Shown here in pieces: positions 1 through 12,414 of a stretch of 64,000 nucleotides of DNA; within the stretch, counting starts at the first letter, position 1, and each line of letters starts with the position of its first letter. A model generated the notes under the pieces. That model saw only the letters and a list, made by a program, of their open reading frames with translations. It did not search any database and was not told the DNA's origin. The translations under genes were made by a program, and so were the position numbers. The stretch is from Chimonanthus salicifolius (taxonomy: Eukaryota; Streptophyta; Magnoliopsida; Laurales; Calycanthaceae), in assembly GCA_013350335.1 (NCBI GenBank), contig CM023539.1, forward strand, positions 22,871,043 through 22,935,042, read 5' to 3'.

Positions 1-480
1 ACACTCTGTTCAGTCTATTACCCATCCGCAGACGGTCGAAACCAGTCCTGCAGACGATAGAAACCCGTCCGCAGACAACACAGTCCGTCCGTCCCCACAA
101 CACCTGGTCCTCCTCTGTTACCCGTGACCCGGTACCCGTGATCCGGTACGCATGACCTGGTACCCGTCACCCGCTACCCGAGACCTGGTACCCTTGACCC
201 GGTGCTCGTCACCCGGTACCCGTCACCCACTACCCTTGACCTAGTACCCGTGACCCATCCGCGGACGATAAAAACCCATCCCACAGACAGTGCAACCCGT
301 CCGCAGACAATACCATATTCATGTCTGTTACCCGTCCACGGATGGTCGAAACCCGTCCCGCGGACGATAGAAATCCTGTCCGTAAATAGTGAATTCTGTC
401 CGCAGACAACATCCTATCCCTATCTGTTACCCGTCCGCGGTTCAGTCCTTAATTGTTTGATGTTTTGGCTCGGCCCTTCT
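1..480. repeat. Degenerate GC-rich tandem repeat
   Basis: Two interleaved short motifs recur. One is a roughly 15-bp unit of the form CCGTGACCCGGTAC, dense at about 120-255. The other is a roughly 25-30-bp unit around CCGTCCGCAGACGATAG, at about 25-90, 255-310 and 335-440. Copies are diverged and some are truncated. The small ORFs read through it on both strands are repeat artefacts. It may be the interior of a long LTR that starts left of the window. Confidence 0.7.
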
Positions 481-1942
481 TCATAAAATTCATCCTTTAG
501 TCATGTATAAACATATATATCCTCATCATATAACTCTTAGTTGGATTTTACTTTTCTTACTAGGCAAAGCTAGGATTATTTCGACATTTGAACCATTACA
601 ACATGGTTTCGGATCTATTCCTTGATGGATTTCAAAGTCCATGGTCCCATAGCATTTTGACCATCTATTTCAAATTCAATAAATAGAATCCATAGGTTCG
701 GCCAAACTATGGCCAAATCTATGGATTCTCTTAGTTCATTCATTCTCATCTCATCAACCATTATCCTACATTCAATCCCTTTGGTTGATGGTCCTCAATA
801 CCTATCCATTCCTTGAATGGATACCGATTCTATGATCATTCTAAGGTTTGACCAGTTATTACAACCATTCTTGGAATCCATGGATTCGGCCACCAATAAC
901 CAAGTCCATGAATTTCTTAATCACATTCCCATCTAAAGTAACCATAGAACATACCTTTACCCTGTCTCCTCCTTTCTTTTCTTGTGTCTTTGCTCCTTAG
1001 TCCTTCTCCTTCCTTAGTCCTTGTTCTTTCAGTTTCTCCAAGTCTAGAGCTGAAAATGGGAGGGAGAGAGATGAGAAGAGGAGATGCAAATCTCTTGCTC
1101 AAGGGAGAGAGAGGATCGGCCAAGTGTAGTTGAGAGAGGGAGAGAGAGAAAATCTCTTCTTCTTTTTCAAAGAGAGAGGATCGGCCCAAAGGGGTGGATG
1201 TGCCCTTTTGTAAATCAGCTCACAACCAGCCCAAAGGGGTGGATGTGCCCTTTTGTAAATCAGCCCATAACCCTCTCCATTTCCCTCATTAATGTTTGTC
1301 TGACCAAGGAATCTCCTGGGATAACCAAGGTGACCCTTGGCTCAAACCAAGAAACCCCCTTGGTTCCCAACGTGTGCATGGGTTTCCATCCCATGAGATG
1401 GAAACCCTCCATCTCCCACTTGACTCACTTGAGATGGAAGTCTCCCCAACTTCCATCTTGACTCATCTCCCAACTCAAGCATTATTGAACTCATCCATGC
1501 AACTCTTAAACTCAAGACTTGAATTTATTTCTTAATTAAATAATTCCTTAACTCAACTCAATTCTCTTAACCCTTTTGAACTCACCCATGGCTTAGCCGA
1601 CCATGCATGTTACATTAACCATTTGCCACCTCACTTGATGAGGTGGATTTGGATCTTAATTGAGTATTTGATCCAATTAATTTAATCCTACCCATTTACC
1701 TTCAAAATCAATTCATCTTGACCCATTGGGTCCCAATTGGGTAATTGACCCAATTAATTACATTTATCCAATTACTTGCAATCAAACTCTATCCATGATC
1801 CATTGGATCATAATTGGGTCATTGACCCAATTCTTACCCATCTAAAGTCCATTTCATCCATAAATCTTAAATTCAACCAATTTAACAATTTAAATAGCCA
1901 AAATCCAATATATTTATGCATTGAAAAATCCGGGGTGTTACA
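481..1942 (-). repeat. Anonymous repeat ending in an LTR-like end
   Basis: No gene is seen. The segment ends in CGGGGTGTTACA at 1942, directly abutting a copia coding fragment. Read on the minus strand this gives TGTAACACCCCG, a common start of plant gypsy LTRs, so I infer a minus-oriented LTR whose other end is not visible. It contains a 45-bp direct duplication (1184-1228 and 1229-1273) and recurring phrases such as ATGGATTCGGCCA in 680-900. The LTR identity is inference. Confidence 0.4.
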
Positions 1943-2651
1943 AGACCACTCAACAAAAATGCAATATTTGTAAAGAAAGTAGTCATGTTGATAAAGATTG
2001 TCGATTTTGCGGAAAACCCCAATGTCACAATTGCAAGAAATTTGGGCATGTGCAAAAGGATTGTTGATTCAAGAACAATCAACAAGCCAATTTCTTTGAA
2101 GAGCAAGAAGATGATGTGAATATGGTCTATGCTTGTCAAGCGTCATTAGAGCAAAGAAACAATGTATGGTTCATTGATAGTGGTTGTAGTAATCACATGA
2201 CGGGAGATAAAAATATTTTTGTAGAAATGGATACTTCTTCAAGTTCCCAATAAGAATCGGAAATGGGGCCTTGGTCCAAGCAAAGGGAAAGTGTACTATT
2301 GCTATAGAGACAAAGAAGGGGCCAAAATATATATGTGATGTGCTGTTAGTTTTGGACTTGAAGCAAAATTTGTTGAGCATGGATATTTTGTTCACTTTGA
2401 AGACAACTCTTGCAAGATCATTGACAAAGGAGATAGAAGGGAAGTTGTGACAAGAATCAAGATGGTGAAGAATAGAAATTTCCTTCTTACTTTTTGTTAT
2501 CCAAAAAATGTGGCTTTGAAGATGGATATACTTTATGAGTCATGGCTTTGTCATAGAAGATTTGGGCACTTGAATTTTCAAAGCTTAAAGAATCTCCAAC
2601 AAAAGAACATGGTATATGGGTTGCCGTTATACAAGAAGTGAAGGAAGTTTG
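1943..2651 (+). pseudogene. Copia-1 left fragment: gag zinc knuckles, protease, pre-integrase
   Basis: Read across several frames this is the middle of a Ty1/copia polyprotein. Two CCHC zinc knuckles occur in tandem from about 1960 to 2066 (CNICKESSHVDKDC and CHNCKKFGHVQKDC), broken by a stop right after the second. A protease active site with IDSG is at about 2172-2185. The GAG-pre-integrase motif is at 2540-2640 (WLCHRRFGHLNF). Integrase and the first part of reverse transcriptase are missing; the text resumes at 9833 in the RT. The left end is cut by the LTR-like end at 1942 and the right end by the truncated LTR of the pol-less element. Confidence 0.85.
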
Positions 2652-4359
2652 TAAACTTTGATTATTGATGCTTGTGCGCAATGTGTATAATGAGATAATC
2701 AATATGAAAAGTGATATATGTAAAGAAGAGTACTTAAATACTAAATACAAACACACATAGATCAAACATCATAAGACCAATTTAAAGTGGCTCGGTTAGC
2801 CAACCTACATTCACTGTTAAGACTTGCTCGACCTTGAGCTATCCCCAAAATCCACTATGTGGGGACTTACACCCTTACAATTAGAGTAGAAATTCCACCT
2901 CACTTAATCGAGTAGGAATTTCACCCACCACTGTCGAATAGGAATTCCACCTATCCATTTGGCCTGGAGTTCCACCCACCTCTGTGCTAGAGACACCGCT
3001 CCAGAATTCTTTATAGTGGTTCCGGGGTACATCCCCTTAATCCATTTTTGAAACAAAGGTTTTAAAGAAAATTAAAACCAAGAGGAACTTGCGTCTGAAG
3101 CTCTTTGTTCTATGTGTGCTTCTTCGAGATCCCACCCATGTATGCCGACACTTCCTCCAGTAGCCGTCGTTTAGCAATCACAGTCCAGGGCGTCAAGAAA
3201 ACTGGTTATACCAAAGGTTTCCTAGTTTATGGTTCTCTCTTCTCATTTTCAAACTCAATCCTCAAACTGGTTGTTTATGAGTTTTCATCCTTCCTCTCTC
3301 TCTCACAACTCAATCCATTTGATTGGTTCTATTTGATTCCCCTAGTGTAAGCATGAAAGAGAGAGTGATCCTTCTGTTAGCCCTTTTTAAGCTCACTGAT
3401 AAACATGAGGGTGCAACTGATCCATCCGAAGGATACCAACTGGTTGCATAACGGTTGGTTTATATAGTGAAGGCAACCAGTTGAAGTAACGGTAATGTAC
3501 CGACAGGTCAGTCGCACCGAGGGGTTGGTGACTAGAAATGTTACCGTTATAATTCTGACCGTTGTGCATTAAATGCACTCCCAACAGTAATATTCTTTCC
3601 CAGTCGACATATCGTTGTCGCCGATGGGTCGACACTTATGGTACCGAGAGGTCGGTCCACACGAGAAGCTCGTTCTAGTGCATAAATATGCTTGACAATA
3701 GTTTCAACTTAGAAACCTTTAACCCAGAACGATCTGTCGCCATTACCGAGGGGTCGTTCCTGGTACTCTCAATCGATCTTTGATTGTTGCTATGTTTGTT
3801 TCTTCTGGAGTCCATATGAGTTCAAAGTTTCAGAACTCAAGATCTTGATCGAGGAGTCGTTAACCACGAGGAGTCATTACAGCCTTTTACCGAGGGGTGG
3901 GTGCATACGAGACTCTCGATCAGAGGCATATCCAGAATGACAGTTCAATATTCTAGAACCTATGTCATTGTGGCCGACCAATCTTTGAGCATGATGGGTC
4001 GATTCTGACTACACCCAGGGGTAGGTGAGATAGACTGGTCGTGCTGACAGTGAACATAATTCACATTTCCAAGTTTGTTTCCATTTCACTGTAGGCTTTT
4101 TTATGATTTTACTAGGCTTTTTATGATTTAACCATTTGTTCTTCTAAGCCTAGGGATAGTCCTGTCTAAGGTGCTGGGTACCACCTAAAGTCATCTTTGG
4201 CCATAATACCTGTTTTGTGATTGCCATAACGATGAGCTTCAATCAGTGGAGCATGATCTTTACTGTTAATCATCTTGGGTCTTCAAGCTTCTGGAAGTGC
4301 TTCTTTCCGAGTCATGGAATTGACAAACTTAGGGTCTTGGCCAAGCCGAGGCACTAACA
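2652..4359 (-). repeat. 3' LTR of the pol-less element (truncated)
   Basis: Matches 8225-9832. Position 2652 aligns with 8225, so the terminal stretch equal to 8034-8224 is absent. It ends at 4359 with GGCACTAACA next to the polypurine tract. It contains a cluster of short inverted motifs ACCGA-n4-TCGGT at about 3500-4030, in U3 of the sense strand. The missing end together with the missing copia integrase and RT points to one deletion across the left junction. Confidence 0.85.
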
Positions 4360-4372
4360 ATCTCCCCCTTTA
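4360..4372 (-). other. Polypurine tract of the pol-less element
   Basis: The sense strand reads a run of A and G (AAAGGGGGAGAT) immediately before the LTR start TGTTAG. This is the normal place for plus-strand priming and fixes the orientation as minus. Confidence 0.8.
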
Positions 4373-7300
4373 TTAATTTCATGACGAAACCTAGAAGCTA
4401 ATCCATTTACAATCCCACCATTATTACAACACATTTGAATACAAAATATTACATTGATTACATGTATATATTCAAATGGAAAAACAAGACTATGGTCTTC
4501 GCATATTCTTTCTCAGCTTGCTTCATTTCATTTTTTCTGTTCAAGTACATAAGCAAGCAACACTAGAAAATCATTGGAGGGATTAGTTCCAAAACATAGA
4601 AATGCATTCATGGACTAAACAAGATTTTTATTCAAGCTCCCCTATATTCCCTGATTTCCTAGTGACCAACACTACCCCAAAACATAGAAATGCATTTATG
4701 GACTAAACAAGATCTTTATTCAAGCTCCCCCTATATTCCCTGATTTCCTAGTGACCAACACTACCCATAGCTTATCCAAGCTATCAGTGTTGAGAAAATT
4801 TCTCCTCCAATCTTCTTGAGTTTGATCTCCCAAACTCCAAGCATAGACATTTCCTATGTCCATTGGCTTTGATGTCTTTTAGATTATACTAATTTATCCC
4901 CCATTTTGTCACTCAATTGATAAAGATTAGTAGGCTGACATCGAGTTTTAAACACTCTCCCATGCTTCTTCGCATTTAGTGCTTGACTAAGTTCTGCTCT
5001 AACTCATGGTTCTCCTCTATGGTTCAATGTACACTTCTCATGTATCAAAATTAGTTTGTCCCTACATAAACTAAGACTCAGTTTTGCTGATTTCTTCCAT
5101 GAGTGGAGCTATTGTCCTACCATCCCTAGAGTCTTTCTCCCCCTATTCTCCAAGCTATCTCCATCGGTTTTCTTGACCCAGTTCCCTCATAAACTTAGTT
5201 GCCTCTAAGTTTATTTCTTTCCAAGCTTGCATCATCTTCCTCCTTAAGCTGTTATGACCAGTGACAGATGCTAATTAGCACATATTTTGTGTTCCCCCAT
5301 TCTCTAAGATGTGTGCAATTTCACAGCCCGATCCTAAGCTCCTTAACAACCTGCATGTTAATCTATTTTACAAAATCCATGTGATCAAATAGAGATGAGA
5401 TAGAGCATATTTCATCAAGTTTACACATATAATAAATTGAACCATATAATTTCATTGATAAACCAGTCAGTACATATGGTTAGGAAAAGGGGAGAAGACT
5501 ATCCTAAGCAGATTCATCTGAGGAAGATGTTCAATAGAATTTACGAACAATCTCTTTTCCAGTGGTGTTTCTCAACAACCACCTTGATCTCGTGTATCCA
5601 TTCTTCAACATCATCTATCCTCTTTTCAAGCGATGAGACACTTTCATCAAGAGTAACATTCCTTCATCGAGTAGATTGAAACTCTCTTAAATATAGCCTC
5701 AGACATACGTTCTGCTTCCTCTTCGGGATCCTCGATTATTATCACTTCTTCTTCAGCTCTATGGTCTGGTACAGTATTTGAGGCAGGGGTCTTTCTGCGA
5801 AGAGTATTCTTCCGAGCAGAATCGGCAGCGCTAGATTCGGGAACATCCCGTACGAACCTAGGTGATCTCATAAGGAAATGGGGTTTGGACTCAAGGATTT
5901 TTTCCGGTGGTCGTAGATCCGAGATTTAGATATCTCCTTTTTAGGCATGGTTGAGAGAAGAGCTGACCAAGGCTTTTTCGATCACTAAATCTCACAAATA
6001 CCGTGACACCCTTGCTTCTGGAAGTGAAGGAAGTAAAAACCCTAAGGTTTTCCAGGGAGATTTCGCTCCGGAAGGTCCTAATGGCTGGTCTATGGCACAG
6101 GAGGGGAAAGGAAAATCATCAAAAGCACAGCGGGAAAAGAAATGATGATTTGAACTGATCAATCATTTTCGCAGAAAGAGACCTTTTTAACTTGCTCTTT
6201 CTGACTCACAGACCGGTCGGGACCAACGACCTGTCTGTGTCGATATGTCGATAAGTATCGACCTATCTCCCTTTGCGATTTTTCCCTCTTGCAGACAGTG
6301 TTCTGTAATCCAACAGTACCGACCTGTCTGTACCTCCGACTAATCTATCCTTTGACCTGGTTTCTACAATGAAGGAAGACTGGGTACATGTGTGTGTGCG
6401 CTTGTGATGTTCATAGTTCTTCAAGCTTTTCTTATACACCTTTTAGTGCCAGTGATGATACATACATTCACACCGTATTTTTACCATTTTGAAGATTCGA
6501 TTCACCCTTCTGAAAGTAGGCACAAACCATGGATTACGGATCTCTTTTCTGGATCCAAATCAGTCTAAGATTCTTGGACACATTTAATTCACCAAGTTAA
6601 GTATATTGTCCATAGTGTGTGATGTCATGAGATGTGGCATTTCCAAGCTTTCGTAAGGCAAGACATTTATGAACATAATTCATTCCACATAATTTACAGA
6701 TTCATATACATAGGAATGAGACTCAAAGCACATTAGTCATACATTCATTTCCTGATTTGAGTACTAATCAAGCATACAGGAATGAGGGATGACCCTACAC
6801 ACACAGCTCTTATGTCTTTTATCATGTTATTACCCAAAACATGATAAAATATTTTACTATTCTTTCAAGGGAGCTTCAATTCCTTGGAAAGAGCTGGTAC
6901 TTAAATGGATTATTCAATCATTACTTTTGGTTGGTCACACCAGAACAAAATATCCATTTAATCGACATAGAGCATGTTTCATTCCACATGAGATTCACAA
7001 GTTTTAGAGCCTTGGAATGAAATGACACTGTGTATGTGTATTAAACTAGTTTTAATCACATACATACCCTATACATGAGGTAATGCACACATTGCATTCA
7101 TTTCCTAAAAGATGCACAAATCACTTGGCATATGAAATGAAATGAGATAAGTATATTCCAATACAAGAGTACATACCAACATGTACAGACAAGTATCTTG
7201 TATAAAATTAATCCAAAAATCAAAGAAGAATATGGATTAAAAGCAAAATACATGATGATTCCAAAACATGTTTCAAATGTGGTACCAACAGTGGTATCCT

Positions 7301-8013
7301 TTCACACATATGAACCTACCATTGTGAGACTTGGAATCTAAGTTCACAATTCCGTGATGGCCTTTTGTCAAATTTGGTTCTAGCCATGGGTGCCTTCCCA
7401 TTTGATCATATGGTTCCACATTCCAGATTTTGTACCATGATGTTGGTCTCTAAAACATCTCGGTACATTGGCCTTATAGGATACTCGGAGGTTACCACCT
7501 TCTTCAAGTTCCTCTTTCTCCATCCTCTTCTTCTCTTAGAGGTTATAGCTTAGATTTTCTAAATAGATGAACCATTTACCTATAATCTTAGTACACACAT
7601 TGGTCAAGATAGGTGGTGTCATCCATTGGGCTAGAAGAGGCAATTTTTTAGTGGATTCTTTCAGCATGTTTGTTGTTTCATATCTTTTAAATATATATAA
7701 CGCATGTTATGAAATAGCACTGATGAATGCTACAAGTGTATGGTTTACATGCATAGCCAATTCATCACTAGTCCAAGAAATTTTTGGTCTTTGGGCTGAG
7801 TGGTCATGGAAATTGAAAGTTTACCCAATACTTTTTCCATAGGCATAGACCACTTTCTATTCGCCTATTTCCAACTATATTTTATGATGAAAACATTTGT
7901 ACTTCTTCATTCCATTTTTTAGAAAAACTAGAGACTTTAAAATATCATGGCTTTCTCTTATACCCATTGTTCTAGCACAGATCAACTCGGATGGTTAGAT
8001 CATTTCTCAAGAG
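4373..8013 (-). other. Interior of the pol-less element
   Basis: About 3.6 kb with no reverse transcriptase, integrase or gag motif on either strand. Apart from the broken ORF at 5535-5948 I see only AT-rich sequence and imperfect internal duplications; for example the phrase around CTAAACAAGATTTTTATTC at about 4615 recurs at about 4698. The small ORFs at 6789, 7365 and 7567 have no recognisable content. Confidence 0.6.
5535..5948 (-). pseudogene. Broken ORF with acidic segment and coiled coil in the LARD
   Basis: On the minus strand an ATG at 5948 (MPKKEISKSR) opens a frame. After a shift near 5870 it continues as a basic then acidic segment (SPRFVRDVPESSAADSARK ... EEEVIIIEDPEEEAE). After further shifts near 5680 it becomes a strongly heptad-like stretch (LDESVSSLEKRIDDVEEWI) ending at a stop near 5535. 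The joined frames would give about 135 residues. It is the only protein-like reading in the interior. I do not recognise the family. It could be a remnant of a gag-like or accessory protein used by the element. Confidence 0.4.
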
Positions 8014-8030
8014 TACCAAGCTCTGATACC
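8014..8030 (-). other. Primer-binding site of the pol-less element
   Basis: The minus strand reads TGGTATCAGAGCTTGGT, complementary to the 3' end of plant initiator methionine tRNA as in most plant copia elements. It lies three bases from the LTR end at 8034. Confidence 0.85.
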
Positions 8031-8033
8031 AAT

Positions 8034-9832
8034 TGAAAGTTCTCATTTTCAATGTGCTAGAACATCGTGATTGACCCTAGGGGGGGGGGGGGGGAATAGG
8101 TCAATGTCATTTTTAATGGTGTTTACAAATTTCTTGATTTAAAGTGCAGCGGAATGTTTATCAACAGATTTGTTTAGTGTGATAATTTCATTAAGCGATC
8201 ACACTAAGATTATGACCCTTTACATAAACTTTGATTATCGATGCTTGTACGCAATGTGTATAATGAGATAATCAATATGCAAAGTGATGTGTGTTAAGAA
8301 CAGTATTTAAATACTAAATACAAACACACATGATCAAATACCACAAGACCAATTTAAAGTGGTTCGGTTAGCCAACCTACGTCCATTTTTAGGACTCGCT
8401 CAACCTTGAGCTATCCCCAAAATCCACTAAGTGGCCCTCACAATTAGAATAAGAATTTCACCTCACTCAATCGGCTGAGAATTTCACCCACCACTGTCGA
8501 ATAGGAATTCCACCTATCCATTTGGCAGGGAGTCCACCCACCTCTGTGCCGGAGACACCACTCCAGAATTTTTTATAGTGGTTCTAGGGTACCTCCCCTT
8601 AATCCACTTTTGGAACAAAGGTTTTAAAGAAAAATAAAACTAAGAAATACTTGCCTTTGAAGCTTTTTGTTCTGATGTGTGCTTCTTTGAGATCCCACCC
8701 ATGTATGCCGACGCTCCCCTTGTAGCCGTCGTTTAGCAATCACACTCCAGGGTGTCAAGGAAACTAGTTATACCAAAGGTTTCCTTGTTTATGGTTCTCT
8801 CCTTCTCACTTTCAAACTCATTCCATTTGATTGGTTGTATTTGATTCCCCTAGTGTAAGCACGAGAGAGATAGAAAGAGAGTGATCCTTCTATTGGCCGT
8901 TGTTAATCTCACTCATAAAGATGAGGGTCCAACTGATCTGTCCGACGGATACCAACTGGTTGTATAAAGGTTGGTTTATATAATGAAGGTAACTAGTTGA
9001 CGTAACAGTAATGTACCGACAGGTCGGTCGCACAGAGGGTCGGTGACTAGAAATGTTACTGTTACAATTTCGACTGTTGTGCATTAAGTGCACTCCCAAC
9101 AGTTATATTCTTTTCCGGTCAACATGTCGTTGTCGCCTATGGGTCGACACTTATGGTACCGAGGGGTCGGTCGGTCCATCCATACGATAGGCTCGTTTTG
9201 GTGCAAAAACATGTTGACGGTAGTTTCAACTTAGAAACATGTAACCCAGAACGATCTTTCGCCCATTACCGAGAGGTCGATTCTGGTACTCTTGACCGGT
9301 CTTTGATTGTCGATATGTCTGTTTCTTCGAGCGTCCACATGAGTTGAAAGTTTCAGAACTCAAGATGTTGATCGAGGAGACATTGACAACGAGGGGTCGT
9401 TTCAGCCTTTCACAGAGGGGTCGGTGCATACGAGACTCTCGATCAGAGACATATCAAGAATGACAGTTCAATGTCCAGAACCTATGTCATTCGGGCCGAC
9501 CAGTCTTTCACCATGATAGATCGATCCAGGCTACACCGAGGGGTCGGTGAGATAGACTGGTCGTGCTGACAGTGAACTTAATTCATATTTCCAAGTTTGC
9601 TTCCATTTCACTGTCAACCATCTTTACTAGGCTTTTTATGATTTAACCATTTGTTCTTCTAAGCCTAGGGATAGTCCTCTCTAAAGTGTGGGTACCACCT
9701 AAAGTCATCTATGACCATAATACCAGTTTTGTGATTTCCATAATGATGAGCTTCAATCTGGTGGAGCAAGTACTTCTTTCTGAGTCATGGAATTGACAAA
9801 CTTAGGGTCTTTGCCAAGCCGAGGCACTAACA
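8034..9832 (-). repeat. 5' LTR of the pol-less element (complete)
   Basis: 1,799 bp, with TG...CA ends on both strands. In sense orientation it starts TGTTAGTGCCTCGG and carries the ACCGA-n4-TCGGT inverted motif about six times (about 9016, 9158, 9270, 9388, 9412 and 9534 in window numbering). It ends in a stretch with a long C run (G run on plus at about 8080-8094) followed by CTAGGGTCAATC. That last block is shared with the LTRs at 10557-12003 and 29987-31636. It abuts copia-1 RT at 9833. Confidence 0.85.
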
Positions 9833-10069
9833 ATGATCATTGTTGTTTTATCAAAGGGCTTGATACTTTTTATTTCATACTTCTCTTGTACGTAGATGAT
9901 ATGCTTGTTTTAGGTCCAAATATGCAAGAGATGTCAAATCTCAAAGAACAATTGTCAAATGAATTCGCAATGAAAGATTTGTGTGCTGCAAACAAATCCT
10001 AGGAATGTGAATAATTAGAAATAGAGTAGATCGAAAGATAAAGTTATCACAGACTGAGTATGTGGCTAA
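9833..10069 (+). pseudogene. Copia-1 reverse transcriptase fragment
   Basis: Reads DHCCFIKG then FILLLYVDDMLVLG, the YVDD catalytic box of copia reverse transcriptase, and continues with NEFAMKDL and, in another frame, LSQTEYV. The left end is set by the LTR ending at 9832 and the right end by the gypsy-like LTR starting near 10070. This is the same copia as 1943-2651 and 12415-13664, judged by order of domains. Confidence 0.85.
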
Positions 10070-10556
10070 TTTAACATCCCGTCCCGCTATGGGCGCATTA
10101 TCTCCGAAATAACTCCCAAAAGTCTCCAAAACGAAATCTCAGGTAATTTTTTTTTTAGGCACTCTGCTTTCAATCTTCTCAACAATCACAACATGCAATA
10201 TACACCATGGCATGATAAATAAAGACCCAAGACATCTTAAGATAATCTCAATAATGTTCAATTGACTTACAAGAATGTAATTTATATCTCAAATAGAACA
10301 AGTGTTCTTTCGAAAAAGGACAGGGAAACAACAATAATATAAACCATCCGTTGCAACTCCAAGCCCTACGCCTGGTCCTGGGGTCCAGCCGACCCCTCCT
10401 CCATCGGTGTCTCTACAAGGTAAGGAATGAACTTAACATGCCTAGTGAGAGAAATATATACATCACATGTTATAAAAAACAGACACCACATATAAGTATA
10501 TGGACACATCAATGCCTAGGATGTCTACAATGCACGGTCTCCCAACATGTACCCCA

Positions 10557-12003
10557 TGTTGCCTAGAAATTGACCCGAGAGGGGGGGTGAATTGGGTTAA
10601 TTCAAACTTTTTGGATTTTCTTTAATTACACAATTTAGAAAAATAAGATGCAAATAAGTAATAAATAAATGCCAGACTATAAAAGAGGAGATGAGAAGAG
10701 ATGGAGAGATTGAACCCGAGATTTTTATGAAGTTCGGCGTTCTTGCATACGTCCTAGTCTCAAGTACACCACTTGAGGATTGAATACACTAAACTTCTCC
10801 TTCAAGGGTGGAGAAGAAACCTGTTATAATGCTTGTAGAGAACACTCTCTGATTTGAAGATAAATACACCATTCTCCTTCACAAGGGTTACACCAACCCT
10901 TTACATTTTTTATCTATCAGGAAATGTAGAAGAATACAATGTAAAGCTTAGGAATAACTCTCAAATGTTTACAAATCAAGTGTACTAAGAGTTACTCAAA
11001 GATTTGAACTGGAATGGCTCAAGGTAAGATTGCAAGAGATGGATTTTTGAGAGCTAGAGTGTGCTTAGGATTTGACTTCAATAAATTCTTTTTGATTCCA
11101 TGTAAGTCAACACCACTTATGCCCATTGATGCTTGGTTTTATAAGTTTATCATGTTTAAGACAGTTGTCAAGCATTAAATGAAGGAAAGGGCCGTTGGGG
11201 AAAGCATTTATGATTCAAAAAATATTACCGTTTCGCGATTCAGCCGACTGAAATGAAGATTCAGTCGACTGAAAACATCCTGGATCTCGGACAGTTTATC
11301 AGAGAGTAATTCAATCGGTTGAACCTGAGAATTCAGTCGACTGAAATCACATCCCATGAAAATCCAGATTTTCAGTCGGTTGAAACTTCAATTCAGTCGA
11401 CTGAAATCACACCCCTATGAATATCCAGAAATTCAGTCGGCTGAAACTTCATTGCAGTCGACTGAAATCCCATCCCCAATTTATCCATTATTTCAGTCGA
11501 CTGAAATCTCTAATTCAGTCGATTGAAATGACCCTTAGACTATATTGTTCAATTTTGGCTCTATTTTGGTCATTTCAAACACACTTGATAGGTCTTGGGG
11601 ACTAAATCATATCCTAGGATTCCATTTGGATGTAAAAGATTAAGCTTGGTATCCTAGGGTCTACTAGAGGGTGACTTGAGCCATGGTGTTCAAATGTTTA
11701 AGCACCTTTACAACACACTTTCCTAAACACTCATGATTAGACTCTATACATGACTTTGATCTTCCGAGTTCTTGATTTTCATTCTTTACTGAATTTTGTA
11801 GGCCATTCGATCTCCAAGATTTGACTTGATGTACGAGGCTTGATATCATCAACTTGATCTTCATGATATCCAATACATGTCTTCTTAAATGTGATACCTG
11901 TCTCATAGAGTAATACCATTTGAAATGTTAAATATCACACTTTAATGGTTTGTGGTCATAAAAAATACCCATATATCCTTGGGTTGAAACCTTAGGGCTA
12001 ACA
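10557..12003 (-). mobile_element. Solo LTR with target duplication CCCCA
   Basis: 1,447 bp bounded by TGTTGCCTAG and GGGCTAACA, flanked by the 5-bp direct repeat CCCCA (10552-10556 and 12004-12008). On the sense (minus) strand it starts TGTTAGCCC and ends near the block CCCCCCCTCTCGGGTCAATT, the same layout as the LTRs at 8034-9832 and 29987-31636. A cluster of about ten palindromes of the type TTCAGTCGACTGAA occupies 11235-11530. No internal region remains, so this is a solo LTR left by LTR-LTR recombination. Confidence 0.85.
11235..11530. repeat. Cluster of TTCAGTCGACTGAA palindromes
   Basis: About ten copies of a 14-16-bp near-perfect palindrome, mostly in pairs 20-25 bp apart (for example at about 11237, 11256, 11332, 11391, 11431, 11452, 11490 and 11512). 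Several carry single changes such as CCGACTGA or TCGGTTGA. Inside the LTR this lies in U3. A role as paired binding sites is inference. Confidence 0.8.
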
Positions 12004-12414
12004 CCCCACACCCTAGTATACGAGTCAATGTCTATCGCGGCTCTAACACATATGCTGACCACCCCGAGGTAACTCTAGGGTGGTTTACCCAGGTGCCCAT
12101 ACACCTTAGCTCTGCCTCTCCGCTAGTAGTAACCTACACAACCTCAGGTCTCTAAAGGCTCATACTCACAGATGTGTACCAAACCTCTAACCAAAGCTCC
12201 ATCAATTCACCACTAATCTAAAAAATATTGGAATAATCTGAACTCTCATAAATGGATCAGAATTTGTTATTTTGGGTGTTAGGTTGATTTCCCGTTTTTT
12301 CCCAATTTTTCTCTACAAAACTAAAAATAACATTAAATGCATCTAATATATACAAAATCGAAGGATAAATAATCCAAATAACAGGGGCAAAATGTCATTT
12401 TTCATGTCTCAACA

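Larger units (their letters stand above)
2652..9832 (-). mobile_element. Pol-less long-LTR retrotransposon (LARD-like), minus strand
   Basis: Two direct repeats, 2652-4359 and 8034-9832, flank a 3.67-kb interior with no recognisable gag or pol. On the minus strand the order is 5' LTR (8034-9832), primer-binding site (8014-8030), interior, polypurine tract (4360-4372), 3' LTR (2652-4359). The LTRs begin TGTTAGTGCCTCGG and end CTTTCA in sense orientation. The left LTR has lost its last 190 or so bases. The shared LTR start shows roughly 10 percent divergence over its first 170 bp (hand estimate), so the insertion is old. It sits between two halves of copia-1. Large LTRs plus a non-coding interior fit the LARD class; relation to SIRE-type copia elements is only a guess. 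Confidence 0.85.
10070..12414 (-). mobile_element. Gypsy-like solo LTR, itself interrupted
   Basis: The outer segments 10070-10556 and 12009-12414 form one LTR of about 0.9 kb split by the solo LTR at 10557-12003. The plus strand starts TTTAACATCCCGTCCC (probably once TGTAACATCCC) and ends CATGTCTCAACA. The stretch at about 12320-12400 resembles the terminal part of the Athila LTR at 21247-21340 (AAAACTAAAAATAACATT, then GGGGCAAAATGT). It separates two parts of copia-1 RT. No clear target duplication is seen, and about 18 codons of the copia are lost at the junction. Confidence 0.6.

Noticed and set aside
8078..8094. Long G run as a G-quadruplex or assembly signal
   Set aside because: The G run is a length-variable version of the short G run conserved at this place in the related LTRs; its length may also be a sequencing artefact.
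11235..11530. CRISPR-like array
   Set aside because: The repeats are short palindromes with irregular spacing inside a plant LTR, and there are no cas genes.
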